From the NCBI GenBank assembly GCA_031272655.1, contig JAISTJ010000054.1, positions 1 to 19,520 on the forward strand: a stretch of 19,520 nucleotides of DNA, read 5' to 3'. The notes under the pieces were generated by a model. The model saw nothing but the letters and a program-made list of their open reading frames with translations, was not told the origin of the DNA and made no database searches. The stretch is from Tannerella sp. (GTDB lineage: Bacteria; Bacteroidota; Bacteroidia; Bacteroidales; Tannerellaceae). Positions 1-6,903 of the stretch are shown one piece after another. Position 1 is the stretch's first letter. Every line of letters begins with the position of its first letter. Position numbers and translations under genes: made by a program.

Positions 1-434
1 TGCTGTGGAGGTTGCCTGCCGATATGAAGCGTTTCAAGGAATTGACTACGGGGCATACGGTTATCATGGGGCGGAAGACGTTTGAATCGCTCCCCAAAGG
101 TGCGTTGCCCAACCGCACAAACGTGGTGATAACGGGAAATCCCGATTTTCATCCCGCCGGCTGCGAAACATACGGCGACCTCGAAACAGCCATCGCCCGA
201 CACGCCTCGGAAAGCGAAATTTTTATCATCGGCGGGGCAAGTATTTATCAACAGGCGCTTCCGGCAGCCGAAAAATTATACATCACTATCGTCCGGAAAA
301 CATTCCCCGAAGCCGATGTTTTTTTTCCGAAAATATCTGATAATCAATGGATTATCACAGAGCAGGAACACTTTCCCGAAGACGACCGGAACAACTACTC
401 TTTCACTTTTCAAACATTTATTAAGAAAAAATAA
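1..434 (+). CDS. folA: Dihydrofolate reductase, 5' partial
   Basis: This is the 3' part of a dihydrofolate reductase gene, the enzyme that reduces dihydrofolate to tetrahydrofolate with NADPH in the cytoplasm. The reading frame is open to the window's left edge (first full codon at 3) and reads LWRLPADMKRFKELT, the usual DHFR segment before the NADPH-binding strand. The hallmark GRKTFESLP follows, and then IFIIGGASIYQQALP, the conserved G-G pair near the C-terminus. The TTG at 12 can be read as a start but lies inside this conserved segment, so I treat the gene as truncated by the window, with roughly 20 N-terminal residues missing. It ends with TAA. The upstream neighbour is not visible. The family call is very secure; function is inferred from the motifs. 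Confidence 0.95.
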   Translation, partial: LWRLPADMKRFKELTTGHTVIMGRKTFESLPKGALPNRTNVVITGNPDFHPAGCETYGDLETAIARHASESEIFIIGGASIYQQALPAAEKLYITIVRKTFPEADVFFPKISDNQWIITEQEHFPEDDRNNYSFTFQTFIKKK

Positions 435-468
435 TCATTCGAGAATAACAACGTATCGTAAAATGTAT

Positions 469-476
469 TACTTTTG
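469..476 (+). promoter_or_regulatory. Bacteroidota-type -7 box for the DUF1573-meaB unit
   Basis: TACTTTTG matches the Bacteroidota -7 consensus TAnnTTTG and is followed by the frequent GCGGC context. It lies 31 nt before the ATG at 508, in the gap after folA. I see no good TTTG box at the -33 position, so the call rests on the -7 element and its location. Confidence 0.6.
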
Positions 477-507
477 CGGCGGATTTTAACATTAAAATGA
501 AAAAGAA

Positions 508-900
508 ATGAAACGTATTTTTTTAGTTTGTGCATTTGCCTGTATGTTTGCAGCATTTGCATCATCGCAACAGAAACAGGCGGTAATAGTTGTTTCGGAC
601 AGTTCGCTTTATGATTTCGGGGACGTCAAGGAAGCCGATGGTCCTGTAACTCACGTATTTAAGGTTAAGAACAGCGGCGATGCGCCTTTGGTTATCACGA
701 AAGTAACAGCTTCATGCGGCTGCACCACTCCGGACTGGACGAAAGAGCCGATAGCTCCGGGCAAAACAGGCGAAGTGAAAGCCACATTCGACGTTAACGG
801 CAGAGTTGGGCCGTTCACAAAGACTATTTCCGTATTCAGCAACGGCAGTTCAGGTTCTTATGTGCTGACTATCAAGGGTAATGTAATCGGAAAACAGTAA
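508..900 (+). CDS. Secreted DUF1573 domain protein (short paralogue)
   Basis: A 130-residue exported protein. Residues 1-20 form a signal peptide (MKRIF, then a hydrophobic core ending at ASSQ). The rest, about 32-128, is a single DUF1573 domain, an Ig-like fold common in Bacteroidota, with the diagnostic SCGCTTPDW motif and the later GPFTKTI strand. The molecular role of the family is not established; it resembles ASPM/SPD-2/hydin-type Ig domains and is probably a periplasmic or surface binding module. The start follows an A-rich stretch and lies 31 nt after the -7 box. The next gene begins 5 nt downstream and encodes a longer paralogue whose first domain aligns throughout, so the pair looks like a tandem duplication. 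No catalytic residues are visible. Confidence 0.85.
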   Translation: MKRIFLVCAFACMFAAFASSQQKQAVIVVSDSSLYDFGDVKEADGPVTHVFKVKNSGDAPLVITKVTASCGCTTPDWTKEPIAPGKTGEVKATFDVNGRVGPFTKTISVFSNGSSGSYVLTIKGNVIGKQ

Positions 901-905
901 ACATA

Positions 906-2027
906 ATGAAAAAACCAGTCTTACTGTCCGTTTTAATCGCCGTTTCCTGTTTCGTTTCGGCTCAGGAAGACACGGTGAAGCAGCCCGTTTTCACGCCGGA
1001 CGCCATTCAGCATGACTTCGGCACGATAGGCGAGAACGACGGCTACGCCGAGCATATCTTCAATTTCACCAACACCGGTAATGCGCCGTTAGTAATCAGC
1101 CGTGTGCAGGCGTCATGCGGCTGTACCCGCCCCGAATGGACTACAGAGCCTGTAGAGCCGGGTAAAAGCGGCGTCATCATCGTTTCCTACAACCCCAAAG
1201 GGCGACTGGGGCCTATCAACAAGACCGCTACGGTCTATACCAACGAGGAGAACGGTTATAAACGGCACAGACTGACCATCTTAGGAAATGTAGTTGACAA
1301 ACCCCGCGACCCCGTTGCAACATATATAGATACTGTAGGCGGTGTCGGTTTGCAACGTAACAGCTTCGTTTACAACCACTTGATGAAGACGGAATCCAAC
1401 AAACTGTCAATGTTCGTCAAGAACTACAACGACAAGACAGTTTATCTTTCTTTCGACAATCTCCCTGATTATATTACATTTAAATATCCGGATTCACTCA
1501 AAGCCGACTGGCCGGGCGAGTTAGTTATCAATCTCGACGGCGTTAAAACGGCTGACAAACGGGGTCGTTTCATCGAAAATTACACCCTGACAGTCAAGAA
1601 TTCGGCAGGCGAAACGCTTGGCAGTAAGGCTATTCCGACCACCGTAAATTACCTTGACGACTTCACCGCCCTCTCTCCACTTCAAAAAGTAAGCTCCGGT
1701 TCGCTCGACATACCGAACGCAATGATTGACTTCGGAACCGTCAAGAAGGGTTTGTTTGGAGGCGGCAATGCAAAAAAACAGTTTACATTGGTCAATAAAG
1801 GGAAGTCGGACTTGATTCTGCACAGCGTTTCGAGCGACGATGCGCGAGTTCATCTGCCTGACCTGCACGGCAAAACCATCAAAGCCGGCGAATCACTTGC
1901 GGTGGATATAACAGTGAAAGCCAAGGAGTTAACGGACAGCAACATTGACACCGACATATATATTATATGTAACGACCCGAAAGGCCCCGTCCGCATGGTG
2001 AAAGTTGATGCAAAAAAAGCGAATTAA
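906..2027 (+). CDS. Secreted two-domain DUF1573 protein (long paralogue)
   Basis: A 373-residue exported protein. Residues 1-19 are a signal peptide ending near VSAQ. Residues about 33-132 are a DUF1573 domain with SCGCTRPEW, closely matching the preceding gene (compare DFGTIGENDGYAEHIF with DFGDVKEADGPVTHVF). The middle, about 140-260, is an unassigned beta-rich region. Residues about 268-370 look like a second Ig-like domain, beginning MIDFGTVKKG and containing LVNKGKSDL, but without the CGC motif. It starts 5 nt after the previous stop, so the two are surely co-transcribed. Function is unknown; adhesion or protein binding outside the cytoplasm is only inference from fold type. A Bacteroidota origin fits the domain architecture. 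Confidence 0.85.
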   Translation: MKKPVLLSVLIAVSCFVSAQEDTVKQPVFTPDAIQHDFGTIGENDGYAEHIFNFTNTGNAPLVISRVQASCGCTRPEWTTEPVEPGKSGVIIVSYNPKGRLGPINKTATVYTNEENGYKRHRLTILGNVVDKPRDPVATYIDTVGGVGLQRNSFVYNHLMKTESNKLSMFVKNYNDKTVYLSFDNLPDYITFKYPDSLKADWPGELVINLDGVKTADKRGRFIENYTLTVKNSAGETLGSKAIPTTVNYLDDFTALSPLQKVSSGSLDIPNAMIDFGTVKKGLFGGGNAKKQFTLVNKGKSDLILHSVSSDDARVHLPDLHGKTIKAGESLAVDITVKAKELTDSNIDTDIYIICNDPKGPVRMVKVDAKKAN

Positions 2028-2036
2028 AAAGCAGGT

Positions 2037-3125
2037 ATGGAACATCCGGAAAACGACGCCGCATACAAAGGGTTGAAAGTCAACGCGGGAGTCTCGGCGC
2101 CTATGGTTAATCCATATCTCAAACGTATTCCCAGACGTAAGACTTATACCGTTCAGGAATATGTAGAAGGCATAATAAAAGGTGATATAACCATTCTCAG
2201 TCAGGCAGTTACGCTAATTGAGAGTTCTTTGCAGGAACATCAGGTTCTTGCTCAAGAGATTATTGAACGCTGTCTGCCATACACTGGTAATTCGGTGCGG
2301 ATAGGCTTCACGGGCGTTCCGGGTGCGGGAAAAAGCACATCAATAGACACTTTCGGAATGTATATCATAAAGCAGGGGCGCAAACTTGCCGTCCTTGCCA
2401 TAGACCCGAGCAGTGAACGCACCAAAGGCAGTATTCTCGGCGACAAGACGCGCATGGAAGCCCTTTCGCGCGAAAAGAACGCATTCATCCGCCCTTCACC
2501 TACGGCAGGCTCGCTCGGAGGCGTCGCCCGCAAGACGCGCGAAACGATAATCCTCTGTGAAGCAGCAGGTTTCGATACCATTTTCGTAGAAACGGTCGGC
2601 GTCGGGCAAAGCGAGACAGCCGTCCATTCGATGGTGGATTTCTTCCTGCTCATACAGCTTGCGGGGACGGGCGACGAGCTGCAGGGTATCAAACGCGGCA
2701 TCATGGAGATGGCTGACGGCATTGTTATCAACAAAGCCGACGGCGATAACATCGAACGGGCAAAGATGGCGGCGGCTAATTTCCGTAACGCACTGCACCT
2801 GTTTCCGCCGACGGAATCGGGATGGACGCCCAAAGTGCTGACTTATTCGGGCTATTACAATCTGGGTATCAAGGAAGTATGGGATATGATTGACGAATAT
2901 ATCGCCTTCACCAAAGCAAACGGCTATTTCGACCACCTGCGCAACGAGCAGTCGAAATACTGGATGTATGAAAGTATAAATGAGATACTTCGCAACTCTT
3001 TCTACAACAATGCCGAAATCAAATCCCGCCTGCCCGAAACCGAAAACGCTGTCCTGAAAAACGAGCTGACCTCTTTTGTGGCCGCCCGCCGTTTGATTGA
3101 CATCTTCAAACGCTCGTTCGGTTAA
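2037..3125 (+). CDS. meaB: Methylmalonyl-CoA mutase-associated GTPase MeaB
   Basis: A 362-residue G3E-family P-loop GTPase of the MeaB/ArgK type. In characterised systems it gates adenosylcobalamin loading and protects methylmalonyl-CoA mutase from inactivation, acting in the cytoplasm in the succinate-propionate route. Visible motifs are the Walker A loop GVPGAGKS (residues 93-100), the LAIDPSS strand with KGSILGDKTRM, the switch segment ETVGVGQSE (185-193), and the guanine-specificity motif NKAD (232-235). Length and C-terminal helical tail match the family. It starts 9 nt after the DUF1573 gene, behind an AGG-containing stretch. The mutase subunits are not in this window, so the partner is inferred. 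The stop is 3 bp from the convergent pfkA stop, with no separate terminator visible. Confidence 0.95.
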   Translation: MEHPENDAAYKGLKVNAGVSAPMVNPYLKRIPRRKTYTVQEYVEGIIKGDITILSQAVTLIESSLQEHQVLAQEIIERCLPYTGNSVRIGFTGVPGAGKSTSIDTFGMYIIKQGRKLAVLAIDPSSERTKGSILGDKTRMEALSREKNAFIRPSPTAGSLGGVARKTRETIILCEAAGFDTIFVETVGVGQSETAVHSMVDFFLLIQLAGTGDELQGIKRGIMEMADGIVINKADGDNIERAKMAAANFRNALHLFPPTESGWTPKVLTYSGYYNLGIKEVWDMIDEYIAFTKANGYFDHLRNEQSKYWMYESINEILRNSFYNNAEIKSRLPETENAVLKNELTSFVAARRLIDIFKRSFG

Positions 3126-3128
3126 TCT

Positions 3129-4109
3129 TTACAGCGAGACTATCTTCAACACATTCAGCAAGTTAGGATCAATTGGCTTGTCGTTTTTGATGGCTTTGGC
3201 AAAAGGCACGAGCACAATTTCGTCATTCACAATCCCAATCATCACATTGCGCTGGTCTTCAAGCAGCGCCTCAATCGCCGCCACGCCCATACGTGTGGCG
3301 AGAATGCGATCCTGAGCCGATGGCGAGCCGCCACGTTGCAGATGTCCGAGTATCGAGACACGCACGTCGAACTGCGGGTATTCTTTTTTGACCCTCTCGG
3401 CGACTCCCATGGCGCCGCCCGTAACTTCGCTCTCAGCTACAAGCACGATGCTGCTGTTCTTCGACTTACGGAATCCCGTCTCTATCATCTCCGCCAACTG
3501 GTCTTTCTGAAGAGAAATTTCGGGAATAATGGCGGCCTCCGCACCGGACGCGATAGCGCCGTTGAGTGCGAGAAAACCCGCATCACGACCCATCACTTCG
3601 ATAAAAAACAGCCTCTCGTGCGACGACGCCGTGTCGCGTATCTTGTCCACGCACTCCACGATAGTGTTAAGCGCTGTGTCATAGCCAATTGTGGTATCGG
3701 TGCCGAACAAATCATTGTCAATGGTGCCGGGCAGCCCGACTATCGGGAAATTATATCTCTGGGCGAAACTCCGGGCGCCTGTCAGACTGCCGTCGCCACC
3801 TATAACTACCAAAGCATCAATGCCGTGCATTACGATATTATCGTAGGCTTTCTGCTGACCTTCGGGCGTCTTGAACTCCTCGCTGCGGGCGGTTTTGAGG
3901 ATAGTACCGCCACGTTGTATGATATTACTGACGTTTTGCGTCTTAAAATCTTCTATTTCGTTGGCTATCAAGCCTTTATATCCGCGATATATTCCTTTGA
4001 CAGCCATTCCTTTTGCTATTGCGGCGCGTGTAACGGCACGCACGGCGGCATTCATTCCGGGAGCGTCGCCACCTGACGTCAATACTCCAATACATTTAAT
4101 TTCTGACAT
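3129..4109 (-). CDS. pfkA: ATP-dependent 6-phosphofructokinase
   Basis: Group A phosphofructokinase, phosphorylating fructose 6-phosphate to the 1,6-bisphosphate in glycolysis. Visible motifs are [15 protein letters not shown] at the N-terminus, [16 protein letters not shown] with the catalytic Asp, [11 protein letters not shown] and [14 protein letters not shown]. The combination GGDGS plus PGTIDND, rather than GGDDT plus PKTIDND, points to ATP and not pyrophosphate as donor. I chose the ATG at 4109 (MSEIKCIGV, 326 aa); another ATG is at 4115. A longer reading from TTG at 4142 is unlikely because that TTG is the end of the -7 promoter box. The gene is monocistronic as far as can be seen and converges with meaB at a 3-bp gap. 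Confidence 0.95.
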   Translation of the reverse strand: MSEIKCIGVLTSGGDAPGMNAAVRAVTRAAIAKGMAVKGIYRGYKGLIANEIEDFKTQNVSNIIQRGGTILKTARSEEFKTPEGQQKAYDNIVMHGIDALVVIGGDGSLTGARSFAQRYNFPIVGLPGTIDNDLFGTDTTIGYDTALNTIVECVDKIRDTASSHERLFFIEVMGRDAGFLALNGAIASGAEAAIIPEISLQKDQLAEMIETGFRKSKNSSIVLVAESEVTGGAMGVAERVKKEYPQFDVRVSILGHLQRGGSPSAQDRILATRMGVAAIEALLEDQRNVMIGIVNDEIVLVPFAKAIKNDKPIDPNLLNVLKIVSL

Positions 4110-4139
4110 ATTCATAAATTTTTTAAACCTAAACCGCCG

Positions 4140-4147
4140 CAAAGATA
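4140..4147 (-). promoter_or_regulatory. -7 box of the pfkA promoter
   Basis: On the minus strand this reads TATCTTTG followed by CGGCGG, a perfect TAnnTTTG box. It places the transcript start about 20-25 nt before the pfkA ATG at 4109. A clear TTTG -33 box is not present at 19-21 nt spacing. Confidence 0.7.
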
Positions 4148-4268
4148 CGGATTTTTTCCGAAAACGATGATTTTTTGACGAGATTTAGCAATCTCTACAA
4201 ATAAATCTTTGATTATAAGCATATTAATATTTTTAAGCCGATTATTCCGAAAAAAAATTCAAAAAAAA
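4148..4268. other. AT-rich spacer between pfkA and tRNA-Phe
   Basis: This divergent spacer is strongly AT-rich with runs of A and T and has no convincing open frame, hairpin or repeat. It probably serves only as upstream region for the two diverging promoters on either side. Confidence 0.5.
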
Positions 4269-4300
4269 TTTGGTGGAATAAAAAATTGTCCGTACCTTTG
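4269..4300 (+). promoter_or_regulatory. Promoter of tRNA-Phe
   Basis: TTTG (4269-4272), a 20-nt spacer, then TACCTTTG (4293-4300) followed by CGCCC. Both Bacteroidota sigma-ABfr-type boxes are exact and correctly spaced, making this the clearest promoter in the window. The tRNA starts 20 nt after the -7 box, so a short 5' leader is expected. Confidence 0.85.
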
Positions 4301-4320
4301 CGCCCGCAAAAACGAAGAAA

Positions 4321-4393
4321 GGTGCCATAGCTCAGTTGGTAGAGCAAAGGACTGAAAATCCTTGTGTCCCTGGTTCGATTCCCGGTGGCACCA
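4321..4393 (+). tRNA. tRNA-Phe (anticodon GAA)
   Basis: A 73-nt cloverleaf. The acceptor stem GGTGCCA pairs perfectly with TGGCACC (4386-4392), with discriminator A at 4393. The D arm is AGCTCAGTTGGTAGAGC. The anticodon stem AAGGA/TCCTT encloses the loop CTGAAAA, giving anticodon GAA for phenylalanine. The T arm contains the GGTTCGATTCC core. The bases after the discriminator are CAC, so the CCA end is not encoded and must be added by the nucleotidyltransferase. It has its own promoter upstream and a terminator hairpin downstream and appears to be a single-gene unit. Confidence 0.98.
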
Positions 4394-4420
4394 CATTTCT
4401 TTGATTTCATAGAGCATGTG

Positions 4421-4460
4421 ATAACGGCTTCACGCAAAAGTGTGAAGCCGTTATTATTTG
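4421..4460 (+). terminator. Hairpin terminator after tRNA-Phe
   Basis: ATAACGGCTTCAC (4421-4433) and GTGAAGCCGTTAT (4442-4454) form a perfect 13-bp stem with an 8-nt loop, followed by a T-rich stretch. It sits 27 nt after the tRNA and before the next promoter, as expected for a factor-independent terminator. The stem is symmetrical enough to work in either direction. Confidence 0.85.
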
Positions 4461-4489
4461 AAAAATTTTTCATTTTTAAAAATTATATC

Positions 4490-4497
4490 TATCTTTG
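4490..4497 (+). promoter_or_regulatory. -7 box for the sugar-phosphate transferase operon
   Basis: TATCTTTG followed by CACAC, a perfect TAnnTTTG box, 20 nt before the ATG at 4518. At the -33 position there is only TTTT (4466-4469, 20-nt spacing), a weak match. The leader would be about a dozen nucleotides. Confidence 0.7.
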
Positions 4498-4517
4498 CAC
4501 ACTTTTAAGAAACAGAA

Positions 4518-5915
4518 ATGATACGTAACAGCAGGCAAGAAAGCATTATACAATGGTTGATCGGCATAGGAGATTTGGCGGTGCTGAATATCCTGTTCTG
4601 GTGCATTGTCCGCGTTCTCGACCCACTTTATACGGCTGCAATGATGCCGAAAGTGCGCGAGACGATTCTGTTGCTGAACTTTTGTTACCTCTTTTCGCTC
4701 TACTTTGTGCCGATGAAACTACATCTCTCGGTAGTTTTCATTGATAAGATAGTGCAGCGGTCGTTCTCTTTTGTTACAACTTTCATCTTCCTTTTTGCCA
4801 CCTGCCTGATTTTCCTTAATTCCGGCAACGACCTCGCTACTTTCCTGATAGTCTATTACTTGGCGTCGTTGCTGATATTTTCGCTGTGGCGAGTGTTGGT
4901 GAGGGTTATCGTAAAAGCCTATCGCAGAAAGGGTTACAACGCAAAAAACATCATAATAATAGGCGCCGGCAAGAACGGCATGGAGCTTTATAACGTCATA
5001 AAAAACGACCTGTCGTATGGCTTCAACGTGCTTGGTTTTTTTGACGACAACACTGTTCTGAAGGACGTTTTGCCCAACTATCTCGGCACAATCAGCCAGA
5101 TAGAAGAGTTTGTGAAGCAGAACGATATTGACGAGATTTACTGTACGTTGCCGGGCGCCAACAGCGAAAAGATTTCCTATCTGCTGAATTTTGCGGAGAA
5201 AGAGATGATCCGCTTCTTCATAGTCCCTGATTTTTACAGAGATATAAAGAAGAGCATGGCCCTTGACATGATGGAATCGGTGCCTGTGCTGACTATCCGC
5301 AACGAGCCGTTGCAGTCATCGTGGAACCGCTTCATTAAGAGGACTTTCGACCTCGCTTTTTCTGCCGTGGTGATGGTTCTTGTTTTCCCGTTCCTTTACC
5401 TGATAGCGGGAATGTTTATCAAGCTGTCTTCCAAAGGCCCCGTCCTGTTTAAACAGAAACGGACAGGGTTGTATGGGATGGAGTTTGAATGTTACAAGTT
5501 CAGGACGATGCGAATAAACGAAGACGCCGATATGTTGCAGGCTGTACGCGATGACCCGCGCACAACCACTGTCGGGAACTTCCTCCGGCGGACTAACCTC
5601 GACGAGTTTCCGCAGTTCATCAACGTTTTGAAAGGCGAGATGTCTATCGTCGGCCCCCGTCCGCACATGCTGAAGCACACCGAACAGTACTCGCGGCTGA
5701 TAGACAAGTACATGATACGGCATCTTGTAAAACCCGGCATCACCGGCTGGGCGCAGATTACCGGCTATCGCGGCGAGACGCGCACTTTGGAACAGATGGA
5801 AGGCAGGGTCAAACGCGATGTTTGGTATCTCGAAAACTGGTCGTTCTTCCTTGATTTGAAGATAATTGTCGTTACAATTATTAATATGTTTCGCGGAGAG
5901 ACGAATGCTTATTAA
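4518..5915 (+). CDS. Polyprenyl-phosphate sugar-1-phosphate transferase (WcaJ-like)
   Basis: A 465-residue inner-membrane enzyme of the polyisoprenyl-phosphate hexose-1-phosphate transferase family, which starts capsule, exopolysaccharide or O-unit synthesis by moving a sugar phosphate onto undecaprenyl phosphate. The N-terminus has about four hydrophobic segments (near 13-34, 46-68, 77-100 and 105-127). A Rossmann-like cytoplasmic domain follows, with [10 protein letters not shown] near 147-156. The C-terminal half from about 271 is the bacterial sugar transferase domain: KRTFDLAF, a membrane helix, [42 protein letters not shown] and [16 protein letters not shown]. The sugar donor cannot be read from sequence; UDP-glucose is the common case. 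It heads a tight operon, with ruvX starting 2 nt after its stop. No other polysaccharide gene is nearby. Confidence 0.9.
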   Translation: MIRNSRQESIIQWLIGIGDLAVLNILFWCIVRVLDPLYTAAMMPKVRETILLLNFCYLFSLYFVPMKLHLSVVFIDKIVQRSFSFVTTFIFLFATCLIFLNSGNDLATFLIVYYLASLLIFSLWRVLVRVIVKAYRRKGYNAKNIIIIGAGKNGMELYNVIKNDLSYGFNVLGFFDDNTVLKDVLPNYLGTISQIEEFVKQNDIDEIYCTLPGANSEKISYLLNFAEKEMIRFFIVPDFYRDIKKSMALDMMESVPVLTIRNEPLQSSWNRFIKRTFDLAFSAVVMVLVFPFLYLIAGMFIKLSSKGPVLFKQKRTGLYGMEFECYKFRTMRINEDADMLQAVRDDPRTTTVGNFLRRTNLDEFPQFINVLKGEMSIVGPRPHMLKHTEQYSRLIDKYMIRHLVKPGITGWAQITGYRGETRTLEQMEGRVKRDVWYLENWSFFLDLKIIVVTIINMFRGETNAY

Positions 5916-5917
5916 CG

Positions 5918-6340
5918 ATGGGACGGATTGTAGCGATTGATTACGGGACCAAACGGACAGGGATAGCGGCGAGCGACACTATGCAGCTGATAGCCAACGG
6001 TCTAAGGACAGTTCCAAGTTCCGAAGCGGCGGAGTTTCTGAGAGATTACGCAGCGAAAGAACCGGTTGATTTGTTCGTTACGGGTCTGCCGAAGCAGCTT
6101 AACAACGAGCCGTCGGACAATATGCGCCACGTGGAAGCGTTTGTTAAAAAGCTGCGGAAGCTTGTCCCCGACATTCCGGTAGAATATGCCGACGAGCGGT
6201 TTACATCGGTGATGGCTCATCGGGCAATGCTCGAGGGGGGGCTTAAGAAGCATAAACGGCGCGACAAGGCGTTAGTAGATGAAATAAGCGCTGTGATAAT
6301 CCTGCAGAGCTATCTTGAACAGAAAAGAAACATACATTAA
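5918..6340 (+). CDS. ruvX: RuvX/YqgF family putative Holliday junction resolvase
   Basis: A 140-residue RNase H-fold protein of the YqgF/RuvX family. Members are implicated in 16S rRNA 5' end maturation and, in some species, in Holliday junction cleavage, so the family name should be read with care. Visible features are the first-strand motif IVAIDYGTKRTGIAASD with the metal-binding Asp (residue 8), FVTGLPKQLN, YADERFTS with the acidic pair, and DEISAVIILQSYLE at the C-terminus with the last acidic residue. Length is typical. It starts 2 nt after the sugar transferase stop and lies 5 nt before def, so it is part of that operon. Confidence 0.92.
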   Translation: MGRIVAIDYGTKRTGIAASDTMQLIANGLRTVPSSEAAEFLRDYAAKEPVDLFVTGLPKQLNNEPSDNMRHVEAFVKKLRKLVPDIPVEYADERFTSVMAHRAMLEGGLKKHKRRDKALVDEISAVIILQSYLEQKRNIH

Positions 6341-6345
6341 ATAAT

Positions 6346-6903
6346 ATGATTTTACCGATATACACTTATGGTCAGCCTGTTTTACGAGAGGCGACGGGGA
6401 CGGTCGAGAAAGACTATCCCGATTTGAAGAAACTTGTTGGCGACATGTTTGAAACGATGTACAAAGCCGACGGGGTCGGTCTTGCTGCGCCTCAAGTTGG
6501 GCTGTCAATACGTCTGCTCGTCCTTGACGCCGATTCCATTTCCAAGAAACACCCTGAATGTAAGGGTTTTAAACGAGTGATGGTCAATCCTGTCATTACC
6601 GAGCGCAGCAAAGAAACCGTTTCATTGGAAGAAGGATGTTTGAGTTTCCCCGGCATTCACGAAAAAGTGAGCCGCGCGGCAAAGATAAAAGTTACATATC
6701 AAGACGAAGATTTCAACGAACATACGGAAGAATTTTCCAACTTCTGCGCCCGCGTAGTGCAACACGAGTGCGAACACCTTGAAGGTCACGTCTTTATAGA
6801 CAACATCTCGCCTATTCGCCGCCAGCTCAACAAAGGCAAACTCAACAGCCTGATAAAAGGCACGACCTCATGCGATTACAAGATAAAACCGGTTAAAAAA
6901 TGA
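6346..6903 (+). CDS. def: Peptide deformylase
   Basis: A 185-residue metalloenzyme that removes the formyl group from the N-terminal methionine of nascent proteins. The three family motifs are intact: GVGLAAPQVG (43-52), EGCLS (96-100) with metal ligand Cys98, and HECEH (140-144) with the two His ligands and the catalytic Glu141. Length is normal, with a basic tail ending KIKPVKK. It begins 5 nt after ruvX, and its stop overlaps the start of the TPR gene by the 4-nt ATGA arrangement, implying coupled translation. A ruvX-def-TPR order with def inside a mixed operon is plausible for Bacteroidota. Confidence 0.97.
   Translation: MILPIYTYGQPVLREATGTVEKDYPDLKKLVGDMFETMYKADGVGLAAPQVGLSIRLLVLDADSISKKHPECKGFKRVMVNPVITERSKETVSLEEGCLSFPGIHEKVSRAAKIKVTYQDEDFNEHTEEFSNFCARVVQHECEHLEGHVFIDNISPIRRQLNKGKLNSLIKGTTSCDYKIKPVKK

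Noticed and set aside
2252..2833. 193-codon minus-strand frame inside meaB
   Set aside because: Lies opposite the intact GTPase motifs of meaB and has no recognisable family.
3336..4076. 246-codon plus-strand frame opposite pfkA
   Set aside because: pfkA on the minus strand has all family motifs and its own promoter; the opposite frame is a shadow.
4110..4142. Upstream TTG start extending pfkA by 11 residues
   Set aside because: The TTG is part of the TATCTTTG promoter box, so it would not be in the transcript, and the ATG at 4109 gives the family's normal N-terminus.
4213..4473. Minus-strand 86-codon frame with GNRTRDTRIFSPLLYQLSYG
   Set aside because: This is the antisense translation of the tRNA-Phe gene plus the terminator hairpin, a well-known false protein.
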